Positions 36,816-47,040 of a stretch of DNA of 64,000 bases are shown here, piece after piece. The notes under the pieces are model-generated. The model had not been told where the DNA came from, ran no database searches, and worked only from the letters and a program-made list of their open reading frames with translations. The DNA comes from Antilocapra americana (lineage: Eukaryota > Chordata > Mammalia > Artiodactyla > Antilocapridae). Location: positions 40,438,863 to 40,502,862 of the forward strand of contig ML660201.1 in NCBI GenBank assembly GCA_007570785.1, given 5' to 3'. The translations under genes and the position numbers were made by a program. Numbering within the stretch: position 1 is the stretch's first letter; each line of letters begins with the position of its first letter.

Positions 36816-38424
36816 GCTGCCCCGAGTAAGTGATCAAAACAGGCCAACTGCCAGTTTTACCGTCATTTATTATTCCAGTGACTTGCTATTATTATTTCTT
36901 GTCCTCACTCCTTCCCCCTCCAAAATAAACTCCACCACATCACATCTCCGTTTTTATCACTGACATTTAATAGTTAAACATACTTTTCTTTACTACAGCG
37001 GTTTGCAAAGCACCTTGCAATTTCCTCTCCTAATTCCTGGAATTTTGTTTGTTTGAACTTGAATTGTTTAAAGCTCTCTGTTAGGCAAACTCTCTATTGT
37101 GTGTTTTCCTCTGATGTCCAAAGGCTTTGAAACAGTAGCTTTTCCATAATCTTCATCGAAAGTTGCACTAACTCCCTGAAGGGTCGCTGCCTTTTGCGCA
37201 GTCTCCTCTTCCAGCTGGCTGTCTGACTCCTTCTGTTTTCATTCTTTTCCCCAAGATCTTTTCTCTCTGTTTAGCTCTTTCGTGGGGAATCTGTTGCAGG
37301 GCATTCTGTAAAATATTCTTGCCTCCTCCATTCAAGATGAAGCTGTTATCTTGGTGACAGGTACGGATGAATACCATGTAGACGCAAGGATGGTCACGTG
37401 GCCAGGCTTACAGATTAGCACCTTTTTCAGGGGATGATCTTCTCCATGGCTGTTGCAGAAGCTTTGTCAGAAAAAGTTGGACATTAATGACAACCCTGGT
37501 TCTGGCAGTTAAAAGAATGCAGAATCTAGCTAGTAGATTTTTTTCCCCTCCCCAAGGAACATCTCTGGAACTCCCTGTAACACACAAGAACACTGATCAG
37601 ATTTTTAATCAGGATAACCTCCCACCTGTAGAGCATTTTATAGATTCCAAAGCACTTCTGTGTTCATAATCTCTCAGTGCACTTGTCTCTGTGTCTGTTC
37701 AGGAAGGGGAGGGGAAGGATGAAGAGAGTAGATCCAGGATGCTAACCTGTGGGGTTGTATTTTGAGGATCTGCCTGGGCCGGACGGTAGTAAGATGGAGA
37801 ACGGGATCTCCTGCTTTCTGGTGCTTTTCTCAGTTTTGCTAATAACAAGCGATCTGTGAGAGAATTTCACAAGACTCAGAGGATACTTCCACTATGAAAC
37901 AACCCTTTGTAGATTCATTTAAGCTGTTGTCTTTTTTCCTCTTGTGGTATGTTTAGACATCCATCTTATAGTGTAACATTTTACTTGGCATATAGTGTAA
38001 CAGGAAACTATGGAATAAATAATTCTTGCTCTCTGATCAAACTAGGTGAATTCCTAGTAGAGGTCACTGGAAAAATATTTAGGGGAGGAGAAGAAGAATA
38101 TTTCTTCTTTTAGTTTTGGAAGACATCCAAAGAGAAAGGGGAAAAAAATGTATATCAAGAAACTGATGGTTTACAATGTTTATAGAAACACCATTACCCA
38201 GATGCCTTGGTTCCCCCTGCAGTGTTAGACACCTCGATTCAATGACCTCTCTTTTCATTTTTTTCATTATAAAAATAACATATCCTCATGACCCATAATT
38301 GGGAAACCTCCCTTCTGATGCAGCCATTTTCAGTTTATGTATTTTCCCTGCCAGCCTTTTCCATATTTATACGTATTGCATAGCTACCCTAATAAATGGT
38401 TTTCATCCTGTGGTGTTTTCTCTC

Positions 38425-38560
38425 TTTTTGGTTGAAGGCATGCAGAGGCTGTGCCATGTGGGTTGTAGAATTTTAGTTTCCCCACCAGGGATCAAACCCA
38501 GGCCCTCAGCAGTGAGAGCACAGAATCCTACATGACTGGACTGTCAGGGAATTCCTCATC
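38425..38560 (-). mobile_element. CHR-type SINE fragment, antisense
   Basis: GCTGTGCCATGTGGGTTGTA, CCCCACCAGGGATCAAACCC and GGACTGTCAGGGAATTCC match the reversed consensus. Confidence 0.8.
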
Positions 38561-38707
38561 TTGGTTTTTGTTTAATTTAGCATTTTTCATGCTGCTATGT
38601 TGCTTGACTTCACAGGTATACTCGTTAATGTTTACACAGTGTCATCAGTAGATGTTCTGTAATTTAAGTAAGCATCTCCTGTTGTCTGACACTTGGATTC
38701 CAGGGTG

Positions 38708-38882
38708 ACTTAGTGCAGAGTTGGAAAAACGTGGGCCCTGGAGCCAGCCGGACCTGGATTTCTTGTTCTGCCAATTCTCAGCTGTACCATCTTGCTGGAA
38801 AAAATGATGATACTTTCCTTAGAGGACTGTTTGAAGGAAAATAATGTATTTGAAGCACTTAAACATAGCTCCTGGCAGATAA
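38708..38882 (+). mobile_element. MIR, sense, with internal deletion
   Basis: GGGCCCTGGAGCCAGCCGGA, GTACCATCTTGCTGG and AGCACTTAAACATAGCTCCT are MIR. The central cytosine-rich core is partly deleted. Confidence 0.78.
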
Positions 38883-39125
38883 AGTCTTCTCCATATTTAG
38901 TAGCTAGTCTGTTATTATTTCCAGTTCATCACTATTAAGTGACAGTGCACTAACAGTGTTTTCTTCTAGTAAATTCACACATGTAGGAATGTTAGGCCAA
39001 GATAATTGCATATTTATACTATTCTTCCTATATAAATTGATATTTCTTGATATCCCAGTTTTTTTTTTTTTTTAATGTTATCAACAATTCTTTGCTATGC
39101 AGCTCAGCCAGAAAGAAAAAAGATC

Positions 39126-39250
39126 TAAGGACTTCTCTGGTGGTCCATGCTCCCAAAGCAGGGGGCACAGGTTCAAACCCTGGTGGGGAACTAAGATCCC
39201 ACATTGGGGAACTAGCTAAGATCCCACATGTCACGCTGTCCAGCAAAAAG
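39126..39250 (+). mobile_element. CHR-type SINE, sense, with internal duplication
   Basis: GGACTTCTCTGGTGGTCCAT, CAGGTTCAAACCCTGGTGGG and the AACTAAGATCCCACAT block, which is present twice (39185-39228). Ends in an A-rich stretch. Confidence 0.8.
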
Positions 39251-39344
39251 AAAAGTTCTAAATGTGTCATTTTCACTCTACCCTTACCGGCATTGGAAAC
39301 TATAATTTCCTAAGTTGGGCAACTTAGGATGTTAAACATGATAC

Positions 39345-39965
39345 CTTGTGATCTGCCCACATTGAAAAAGTAGAGCAAATAGTGTAATTAGTACCTCCAC
39401 TCACCCAGCATGCAGCGTCCACAATGGTTAACCTCTTCCCTGTGTTTTTAGAACACCTCAAGTCATTTCATCATTTCACTCATGGGGAACCTGGTACACA
39501 GTACTCCCTGATGAGGACGTTTTATTTTATTTTATTTTTTTACATAACCACCACACCACATCTCACTTAACAAGACTAACAAGAATTCCTTAATATCAAA
39601 TATTAAGTCCAAAGTCAAATGTCTCCAAATTCACATTTTTCTTTGGGGCTTCATCTTAGGTGATACTAAGGAATTTTTGTTAATTTGTGTCCAGAGGGTC
39701 CTTGTTCAATTGATCTGTTTGAATCAGGATCCCAACATGTTCCACCCATTTCTCATGGTTGACATTCTGTAAAACTCCCCCTTTTATCCTCCCCCCGCCA
39801 CCCCCATGCTATTGATTTGTTGAAGAATCCAGGTCATTTGTCTTGTGGCCTGTCTTCTATCCTGGAGTCTGGGTGTGGCTTAACTTTCCACTTTCTCCTC
39901 CTGCTTTTCTATAAGCTGATGTGTAGATCTGGAGGTTTGATAAGTATCTCACTTAATTTTAGTGG
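39345..39965 (+). mobile_element. Old LINE remnant (L1M/HAL1-like)
   Basis: GTTTGAATCAGGATCCCAAC, TTGTTGAAGAATCCAGGTCA and TGTGTAGATCTGGAGGTTTG occur in the order of a common old mammalian LINE 3' region. The subfamily is not resolved. A short T-rich low-complexity run (39520-39540) interrupts it. Confidence 0.6.
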
Positions 39966-40004
39966 GGATGTTAGATTTAGTTTTTTTTTTTTTTTAAGAT
40001 TTGT

Positions 40005-40180
40005 TTTTTATGTGGACCGTTTTTAAAGTTTTTATTGAATTTGTTACAATTTCATTTCTGTTGTTTGTTTTAGTTTTTTGTCTAGGTCATGTAGGATCTT
40101 AGCCCCCTGAACTGGGATTGAACCCACAGTCCCTGCATTGGAAGGCAAAGTCTTAACCACCGGGCTGTCAGGGAGGTCAT
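40005..40180 (-). mobile_element. CHR-type SINE, antisense
   Basis: ATTGAATTTGTTACAATTTC, AGGATCTTAGCCCCCTGAAC and ACCACCGGGCTGTCAGGGAG follow the reversed consensus, with a T-rich left end at 39980-40005. Confidence 0.82.
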
Positions 40181-41108
40181 TAGTTGGGTGTTTTGAGGGG
40201 AGAGCACATTGTTACAGCCCTTCCCCGAGTAGAATCTTGTGCAGTTGACCAGATGCCAATGGTTATTGGCTTCTCCCGGCAGTAGGAGGACAAGCAGCAC
40301 TGAGATTCTATTAAACTAGTTGAAAGAAATTGAATATAAAAATAAGCGATTAGCTTAAAAATACTCCAGTATAGTTAGTCGTTGCTCTGGAAGTCACCCT
40401 TTCTTTGTTTCAGTGCCCTAAGAGTAGTTCCAGAGGTAGGTGTGGACTGGCCCTGCCCTCTAGGAGTTCTAGGTGGGAAGATAATCAGAAAAGTTATGTG
40501 GCTCTAGAATGTTAATTTCAAAAGTTGGCATCTGGCAGAACACGGTTGATGAGTGGCAGATAATAAGAATGATTAGATCTCAAGAGAAGAAACCATCTCC
40601 CATGGGTTGGGTTGATCTGGGAAGATTTCTCAATAGAAAGTCTTGATTAAGGAACTGTATAATAGGTGATATTTGAAAAGGCTGAGAAGGGGGAGGAATG
40701 GGCTGTTGTGGCTAAGAGTTCAAAGATACAGAAGACTTGCACTGTCAGCCAGCTGATCCTCTCCTGTTGAGGGCCTTTGGTATCTATCTTCTGAACTGTT
40801 TTCTTTCTTTTGTTCTTTAATTAATTCAACAAATATTTTTGGAGCATGAATTAAGTGCCAGTCTCTTTTGTGGCCTGGGAACATGACTCATCAGGCAATC
40901 TGATATCATGAAAGAAACATGAGTTGGGAGCCAGAAGACCCAAATTACTCTGTTTTTAAAGTAAAAATATGGAAAGAACTCCTTGAGGTCATTGTTAACC
41001 CTTGTATCACCAGAGGGAGACTTTGGCAGGTCTGACCGAGGTTGTGGCACAATATCATTTTTCCTGAGAAGAAAAGCCTCTGCTATTTGAATGAAGGGGG
41101 GAAAATAA

Positions 41109-41186
41109 GGAGACAGGGAAGTCTGGCATGCTGCAGTATATGGGGTCACAAAGAGTTGGACAGGACTTAGTGACTGAACAACAATA
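41109..41186 (+). mobile_element. Bov-A/BovB 3' tail fragment
   Basis: About 78 bp of the common BovB-derived tail (CTGGCATGCTGCAGTATATG, CACAAAGAGTTGGACAGGAC), ending ACTGAACAACAAT. Very short insertion. Confidence 0.8.
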
Positions 41187-42061
41187 TATATTAATTGTTT
41201 TTTTATTCTCTTACCTTCTTTCTTCTCCTCTTTTCTTGTGGAAGCACTTTATCCTTTGAGCTCTAAAGCTAAGCTGGAAACTCATGAAATAATATTTGTC
41301 ACTACCCTGGGCAAGGATACAAATGAAAACAAGAAGAATTCTTTAGCTCTCAGACAGCTCAGCTCACCTTTGTTCAGATTCCAAGTGCGTGGGATGCAAG
41401 CTGGGGAAGGTTTACCTGTGGTTTATCCCACTGGAAGACATGGGCTCATTCACATGAAAAAGCATTGATCTTGAGATTGAAAATGGCTTATGGGGAGTGG
41501 GTGGCTGAGAACAAAAGAAAGACATTGTTAGCATTTTTCACATAGTCATACATCTTCTACAGCAGCTCAACTTCTATCAATTTGATCTAGGTCTGTTTTC
41601 CTTTAAACTCAAATCTACCAGCATCTGTGGAGAGCTTGCTGTATGCAATAGTGGTCATTTAAGAGAGACTTAGCTTCCAGCCCCATCATATCCACCATCT
41701 CTTCCTACCCCAAAGCACCCCAGATAACCTTACGAGCTAGGTATATACATTTGTTGCTATGTAAACACAGCCTCAAGATGAACCCCCAGCCCCAACCCTG
41801 CTACCTCCCCCATGATTCCCGTTAAGTCCCTCTCTTCCCCTTTCTCTTTCCCTATCACGTAACATTCTGTAGAATTTCTGAATTTTCAAGATGAAAGGGA
41901 AATGAAGAATCACCCTGTTATGTGTTTGTTAACAAACATATTCCACTTCTTCCAACCAGAATACCACACAGGGTATCAGCTCATGTTTTAGCTCTTTTAT
42001 CCTTCACCACCTGGGTATAAAATGTAAGTGGTTAATGTTCCTCACAATTTGCATTGAAAAA

Positions 42062-42190
42062 GTTGGATGCAGTGCATTCTGCTTGATCAAAACAGGATCC
42101 AGAAAAGTTAAATGACTTGTCCATAGCTGCCGGGAGTTGGTGGCTAAATGGTGACTGAAACCCAGTGCCGCTTGAGCCCACACATGTTCT
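42062..42190 (-). mobile_element. MIR fragment, antisense
   Basis: AATGACTTGTCCATAGCTGC and GTGACTGAAACCCAGTGCCG match reversed MIR 5' half. Confidence 0.65.
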
Positions 42191-42299
42191 ACCTGTAAAG
42201 CCACCCCATGGACAAAGACTGCTGCCCTGTGAATCTGAGCACGTTCAGAAGGGGTTGCAGCTGTTGGGCACGACTGTCAGTGCTCTGGGCAGACTAAAT

Positions 42300-42450
42300 G
42301 AGGATGTGGCTCTTGCGTAGCTGTGTGACCTTGAGCAAGTCAAGCCTTTTGTGCCCTCATCTATAAAACAGGGAGAGCACCCTCTTTAGCAAGTTGTGAG
42401 GGTTCAGTAGGTAATCCGCATCGTGTGCTTGTCACAGCCCTAGCAGGAGA
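42300..42450 (+). mobile_element. MIR fragment, sense
   Basis: GCTGTGTGACCTTGAGCAAG and CCCTCATCTATAAAACAGGG are MIR core. Confidence 0.82.
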
Positions 42451-42764
42451 GCTGACGGCAGCCTCACAGTGTTTCCTGGCTTTACAGCGCTCACACGTCA
42501 CTGACCCGTCCCAGTGGATCCTTTTTGTTCTGTCCAAAGTTAATTCAAACCTGTCCGCATCATTGATTTTTGGAAAGAGAACTCCATACAGAACTTTGCT
42601 CTAGGGATGTGACAAATATGTGTATTCTACTTTCAGAAATGACTTAAACCAGCTTTGTTTCAGCGTGGTCTTTTCAGTTGGTTGGTTGGTTCCTGGGCTT
42701 TGAGGAGATCCTTTCTTTCTCCAGACTTGCCTCCCAACTCTCTTCAGAGCCATCATAAACCAAG

Positions 42765-42905
42765 CTACTGTTTATGAAATTACTACTGTATGTCAGCCCC
42801 GTACCTGGCTTCTCTCTAATCTTCACCTCCAGCCTTTGAAGTGGGTACTATTATGTTCTAATTGCAGATCAGGGCACTGAGGCTCTGAGAGATTAACGTG
42901 CTTCA
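42765..42905 (-). mobile_element. MIR, antisense
   Basis: TACTGTATGTCAGCCCCGTA and GGGCACTGAGGCTCTGAGAG match reversed MIR. Confidence 0.72.
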
Positions 42906-43324
42906 TTATTTCGGAGATTTTGGTGGTTCTCCCTTGTTGAAAGATGCAGGAGCACACTTGTGTAACCTGCAGTTGTCTGGATGGATAAGAAGATTACATC
43001 TAGGATGACTCTAGTACTTAGGAATTGTAAGTGCCAAGGACCTGAATGACAGTCCAACCCCTTATTGACCAGCAGGGAAACCAGCGAGCAAAGAGGCCGC
43101 TAGACCTTTGATCAGACTCAGGGCAGGAGTCCAGGGCTAAGATCTGAACCCAGATCTCCTGACTCTTGCTCAAGTGTTCTTTCTTTAATTGTATCATATA
43201 GGCTCACATCCTTGACCCTCAGCACCATCAGCGTTGGTATCAAGACACAAGTTAGGTTGCAAATGGTCTGCAGATAATTAATGTTCCGCTTCATTTGTGG
43301 ACTGTCCGGTTCCAGAAGCAAAGT

Positions 43325-43480
43325 ACTAGCATTTGAACCCAGCTCTGCCCCTTCCTAGCTCTGTGACTTCAGGGGAGTCAGTTGAACTCCCCGTGCTTCA
43401 GTTGGATTGGACTGTTATAAGGATTACCTGAGCGACAGCATGGCAAGTGAAAGCACGGTGCCTGGAAGAGCTGACCACTG
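43325..43480 (+). mobile_element. MIR, sense
   Basis: GAACCCAGCTCTGCCCCTTC and TAGCTCTGTGACTTCAGGGG are MIR. An old repeat-like stretch follows (43520-43620). Confidence 0.78.
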
Positions 43481-43984
43481 GTCAGTGTCAGCTGTGGTCA
43501 TCGTTGGCCAAGCCCCTGTCACTCGCTAAGCGCCCTTCGGTACTGGAGCTACAACACTGAACAAGAGAGTCGTTCTTCTCGCCTATATGGAGCTTACTGT
43601 CAAGTGGGAGACGCAGTTGTTCAAAAATAATAAGTGTATGATTTGGTGAATTATTCTAGTTCCCTTTGTCATTTGTAGAGCACTGTTTAAAAGTTGCTGC
43701 AAGATATCTTTAGTTGCAATTGTCTTTTATAAATGTGTGACATTAGTGTAAATATTTTGCATCAGAAGTTCGGTCAGGGGTGCACAGAGCCCTCGGCCTT
43801 GAGGAGCACTGGTCCTTAGCTTCCTGCCAGCAGCCATCTGCGTGTCACCTCCAGAACAGAACTGGCTGAGGTCCTGCTCCTTAGGCAGCCTACACAAAGA
43901 GCAGAAAGGAAGTTATGGCCAGGGAAAATCTATGAGGCAGCAGGACTTGGTCACTGAGGGAACAGACAGCTCTCATAGTCATAA

Positions 43985-44008
43985 CAGACCCGTAGGCAGA
44001 CCCGTAGG
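43985..44008 (+). repeat. Perfect 2 x 12-bp tandem duplication
   Basis: The unit CAGACCCGTAGG occurs twice back to back. It lies inside a chance open frame at 43842-44396. Confidence 0.95.
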
Positions 44009-44284
44009 AACCAAATGTCGTCATACAGATAACACAGGCACCATGCAAGCCAAGTACCTGTTTTTTAAGTGGCAGTGGTGTATTTTAGGACAGTTCCATC
44101 CCACGCGTAGACGAATTCCATCTTCCTTTCAGTTTCTGTTCATGGTTAATCTAACCTCTGTTTCAAGCTTGTTTTCTTGGCCATTTGATATTTTTAAGAA
44201 TCTATATTCCCCATTGCATTTCCTGACAAATGAGAACATTGAGCTGAACTTTCTGATGAACTCTTATAAAATATTATCATACTA

Positions 44285-45383
44285 TCAGTTCAGTCACTCA
44301 GTCATGTCTGACTCTTTGCGACCCATGGACTGCAGCACACCAGGCTTCCCTGTCCATCACCAACTCCCAGAGCTTGCTCAAACTCATGTCCATTGAGTCA
44401 GTGATGTCATCCAGTCATCTCATCCTCTGTCGTCCCCTTCTCCTCCTGCCTTCAGTCTTTCCCAGCATCAGGATCTTTTCCAGTGTGTCAGTTCTTCGCA
44501 TCAGGTGGCCAAAGTATTGGAGTTTCGGCTTCAGCATCAGTCCTTTCAGTGAATATTCAGGACTGATTTCCTTTAGGATTGACTGGTTCATCAATTCTTT
44601 GCTGCTTAGTTTTCTTTATAGTCCAACTCTCACATCCATACATGACTACTGGAAAAACCATAGCTTTGAGTAGATGGACCTTTGTTGGCAAAGTGTTATC
44701 TCTGCTTTTTAATATGCTGTCTAGTTTGGTCATAGGTTTTCTCTCAAGGAGCAAGTGTCTTTTAATTTCATGGCTGCAGTCACCATCTGCAGTGATTTTA
44801 GAGCCCCCCAAAATAAAGTCTCTCACTGTTCCCCATCTATTGGCGATGAAGTGATGTGACCCGATGCCATTATCTTCATTTTTTGAGTGTGAGTTTTAAG
44901 CCAGCTTTTTCACTCTCATCTTTCACTTTCACCAAGAGGCTCGTTAGTTCCTCTTCACTTTCTGCCATAAGGGTGATGTCATCTGCATATCTGAGGTTAT
45001 AGATATTTCTTCCTACAATCTTGATTCCAGCTTGTGCTTCATCCAGCCCGGCATTTCACATGATGTACTCTGCAAAGAAGTTAACCAAACAGGGTGACAA
45101 TATACAGCCTTGATGTACTCCTTTCCAACCAGTCCATGATTCCAAGTCCGATTCTAACTGTTGCTTCTTGACCTGTATACAGATTTCTCATGAGGGTAAG
45201 GTGGTCTGGTATTTCCATCTCTTGAAGAGTTTTCCACAATTTGTTGTGACCCACACAGTCAAAGGCTTTAGCGTAGTTAATAAAGCAGAAGTAGATGTTT
45301 TTCTGGAATTCTGTTGCTTTTTCTATGATCCAACGGATGTTGGCAGTTTGATCTCTGGTTCCTCTGCCTTTTCTAAATCCAGC
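44285..45383 (-). mobile_element. BovB (RTE) LINE, 3' ~1.1 kb, antisense
   Basis: The longest BovB copy in the window, on the minus strand and 5'-truncated. Reading the complement gives the C-terminal part of the BovB reverse-transcriptase protein; an open stretch of about 89 codons at 44557-44826 includes VVMYGCESWTIKK. The 3' end (left side here) has the typical TCAGTTCAGTCACTCAGT block. An 11-bp direct repeat with one mismatch flanks it (44274-44284 and 45384-45394), marking a single insertion. The coding region is broken by indels and stops. Confidence 0.9.
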
Positions 45384-45582
45384 TTATCATGCTAAAGTAA
45401 TCCAAAATGTGGGCTGCCTGTACCCAGTGTGCTAATTTTAGACAAGGATACTTTCATCAGCAAGTTATATTATCACTTTTAGATTCTTCCCTGAAATAAA
45501 GTAGCATAAATTTGAGGCAAGACTTTATATACTGCTTAGTCTTTGCTGTTTTATAGGATCACAGAAGATGAGCATTTATGTT

Positions 45583-45764
45583 TGAAAGTGAAAGTTACTC
45601 CAACTCTTTGCAACCCCATTGACTATATAGTCCATGGAATTCTCCAGATCAGAATACTGGAGTGGGTAGCTTTTCCTTTCTCCAGGGGATCTTTCCAACC
45701 CAGGAACTGAACTGGTGTCTCCTGCATTGCAGGTGGATTCTTTACCAACTGAGCTATCAGGGAA
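45583..45764 (-). mobile_element. Bov-tA SINE, antisense
   Basis: Reverse-orientation element from GAAAGTGAAAGTTACTCCAA to GGATTCTTTACCAACTGAGC. It lies 200 bp right of the BovB copy and next to an antisense MIR. Confidence 0.88.
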
Positions 45765-45895
45765 TTTTCAATTGCCACATTTTACAGTTTAAGAAACTGT
45801 ACCTCGAAGAGTTTAATTGACTTGCTCAAGGTCACATGGCAAATTTAGTGGTAGAACCAGTGGTGGATCCAGTGTTTTCACATTTAGGTCAGTTC
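45765..45895 (-). mobile_element. MIR, antisense
   Basis: CACATTTTACAGTTTAAGAA and TGACTTGCTCAAGGTCACAT match reversed MIR, adjoining the Bov-tA at 45583-45764. Confidence 0.78.
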
Positions 45896-46147
45896 ACTCT
45901 TCACTGTGCTTCTTCTTTTATATATGTCCAATAGTTGAATCAATATTTGAAATCCTGCTTTAAAGAATTAACCCCTTTGAAGGCAAGGCGGGTGGAAAAG
46001 ATCCCCAAATTCCACCTTTTTCTCTCTGATTCTCTGAGGAAAGAGAGGATAGAATGATTTGTATACCAGAAAGGTTAATAACAGTATAGACTATGTGCTT
46101 ACCTTGTGCCTTAAATGCTGACATACAGAGTAACTCATGGAACTATG

Positions 46148-46335
46148 GACTTACCAGGTAGTGGCACTGATAAAGAATTCACTTACCAGTGCAGGAGATA
46201 CTGGAGACATGGGTTTGATCCCTGGGTTGGGATAATCCCCTGGAGAAGGAAATGGCAGCCCACTGCAGTATTCTTGCATAGGGAATTCCACAGACAGAGG
46301 AGTTTGATGGGCTGCAGTCCAAGAGGTCACAAAGT
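46148..46335 (+). mobile_element. Diverged Bov-tA SINE (left arm of inverted pair)
   Basis: Sense copy from TTACCAGGTAGTGGCACTGA to GCTGCAGTCCAAGAGGTCAC. It abuts a reverse-orientation copy immediately to the right. Confidence 0.85.
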
Positions 46336-46507
46336 GAAGTGAAGTTGCTCAGTTGTGTGTGACTCTTTGCAATCCCATGGATGGTAACTTAGCAGGCTCC
46401 TCCGTCCATGGAATTTTCCAGGCAAGAATACTGGAGTAGCTTGCCATTTCCTTCTCCAGGGGATCTTCCCAGGCTCCAAAGAGTAGGACTCAACTGAGCA
46501 CGCTTGC
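46336..46507 (-). mobile_element. Bov-tA SINE, antisense, rearranged (right arm of inverted pair)
   Basis: Reverse-orientation copy starting TGAAGTGAAGTTGCTCAGTT. After GGGGATCTTCCCAG the order changes: the last part (CTCCAAAGAGTAGGACTCAA) reads like a sense-strand SINE tail. This points to a rearranged or composite element. Confidence 0.78.
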
Positions 46508-46524
46508 ATATATTTTATTTCATT

Positions 46525-47040
46525 AAAGCCTTTAAACTCTCATATCCCCATTTTCCAGTTGATTAAGCTGAAGTTACTGTTGTTGTTCAGTCGCTCAGTT
46601 GTGTCCAACTCTTTGCGACCCCGTGGACTGCAGCACACCCAGTTTTCCTGTCCTTCTCTGTCTCCCGGAGCTTGCTCACACTTATGTCCATTGAGTCGGT
46701 GATTCCCTCCAACTGCCAAGTCCTCTGGCATCCCCTTCTCCTCCTGCCTTCAATCTTTCCCAGCATCAGGGTGTTTTCCAGTGAGTCAGTTCTTCACATC
46801 AGGTGGCCAAATTATTGCAGCTTCCACTTCAGCATCAGTTCCTCCAATGGATATTTAAGATTGATTTCCTTTAGGATGGACTGGTTTGATCTGCTTGCAG
46901 TCCAAAGGGACTCTCAAGAGTCTTCTCCAACACCACAGTTCAAAAGTATCAATTTTTCAGTGCTCTGCCTTCTTTATGGTCCAAGCTGAGGTTTGGCATG
47001 GTTAAATAAAGTCCAAAGTCATAGAGTCAGCAAGTGGAAA
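46525..47040 (-). mobile_element. MIR, antisense, split by a BovB-derived element
   Basis: TATCCCCATTTTCCAGTTGA on the left and AAAGTCATAGAGTCAGCAAG on the right complete one reversed MIR when the insertion 46576-46982 and one copy of its duplication are removed. Confidence 0.78.
46576..46982 (-). mobile_element. BovB-derived (ART2A-type) element, antisense, inserted in a MIR
   Basis: About 407 bp of BovB 3' end in reverse, beginning with TGTTGTTGTTCAGTCGCTCA. An 11-bp direct repeat with one mismatch (46565-46575 AAGCTGAAGTT and 46983-46993 AAGCTGAGGTT) flanks it. The flanks on each side join into an antisense MIR. Confidence 0.88.

Larger units (their letters stand above)
34441..38424. other. 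Mostly unique sequence
   Basis: Contains two MIRs (36050-36190 and 36618-36815) and otherwise no recognisable element or exon. Confidence 0.6.

Noticed and set aside
43842..44396. 184-codon open frame on the plus strand
   Set aside because: Its right end reads through the antisense BovB element and its middle contains a tandem duplication; no family resemblance.
44557..44826. BovB coding stretch as a host gene
   Set aside because: Protein matches the BovB retrotransposon C-terminus and is part of a truncated, duplicated-target insertion.
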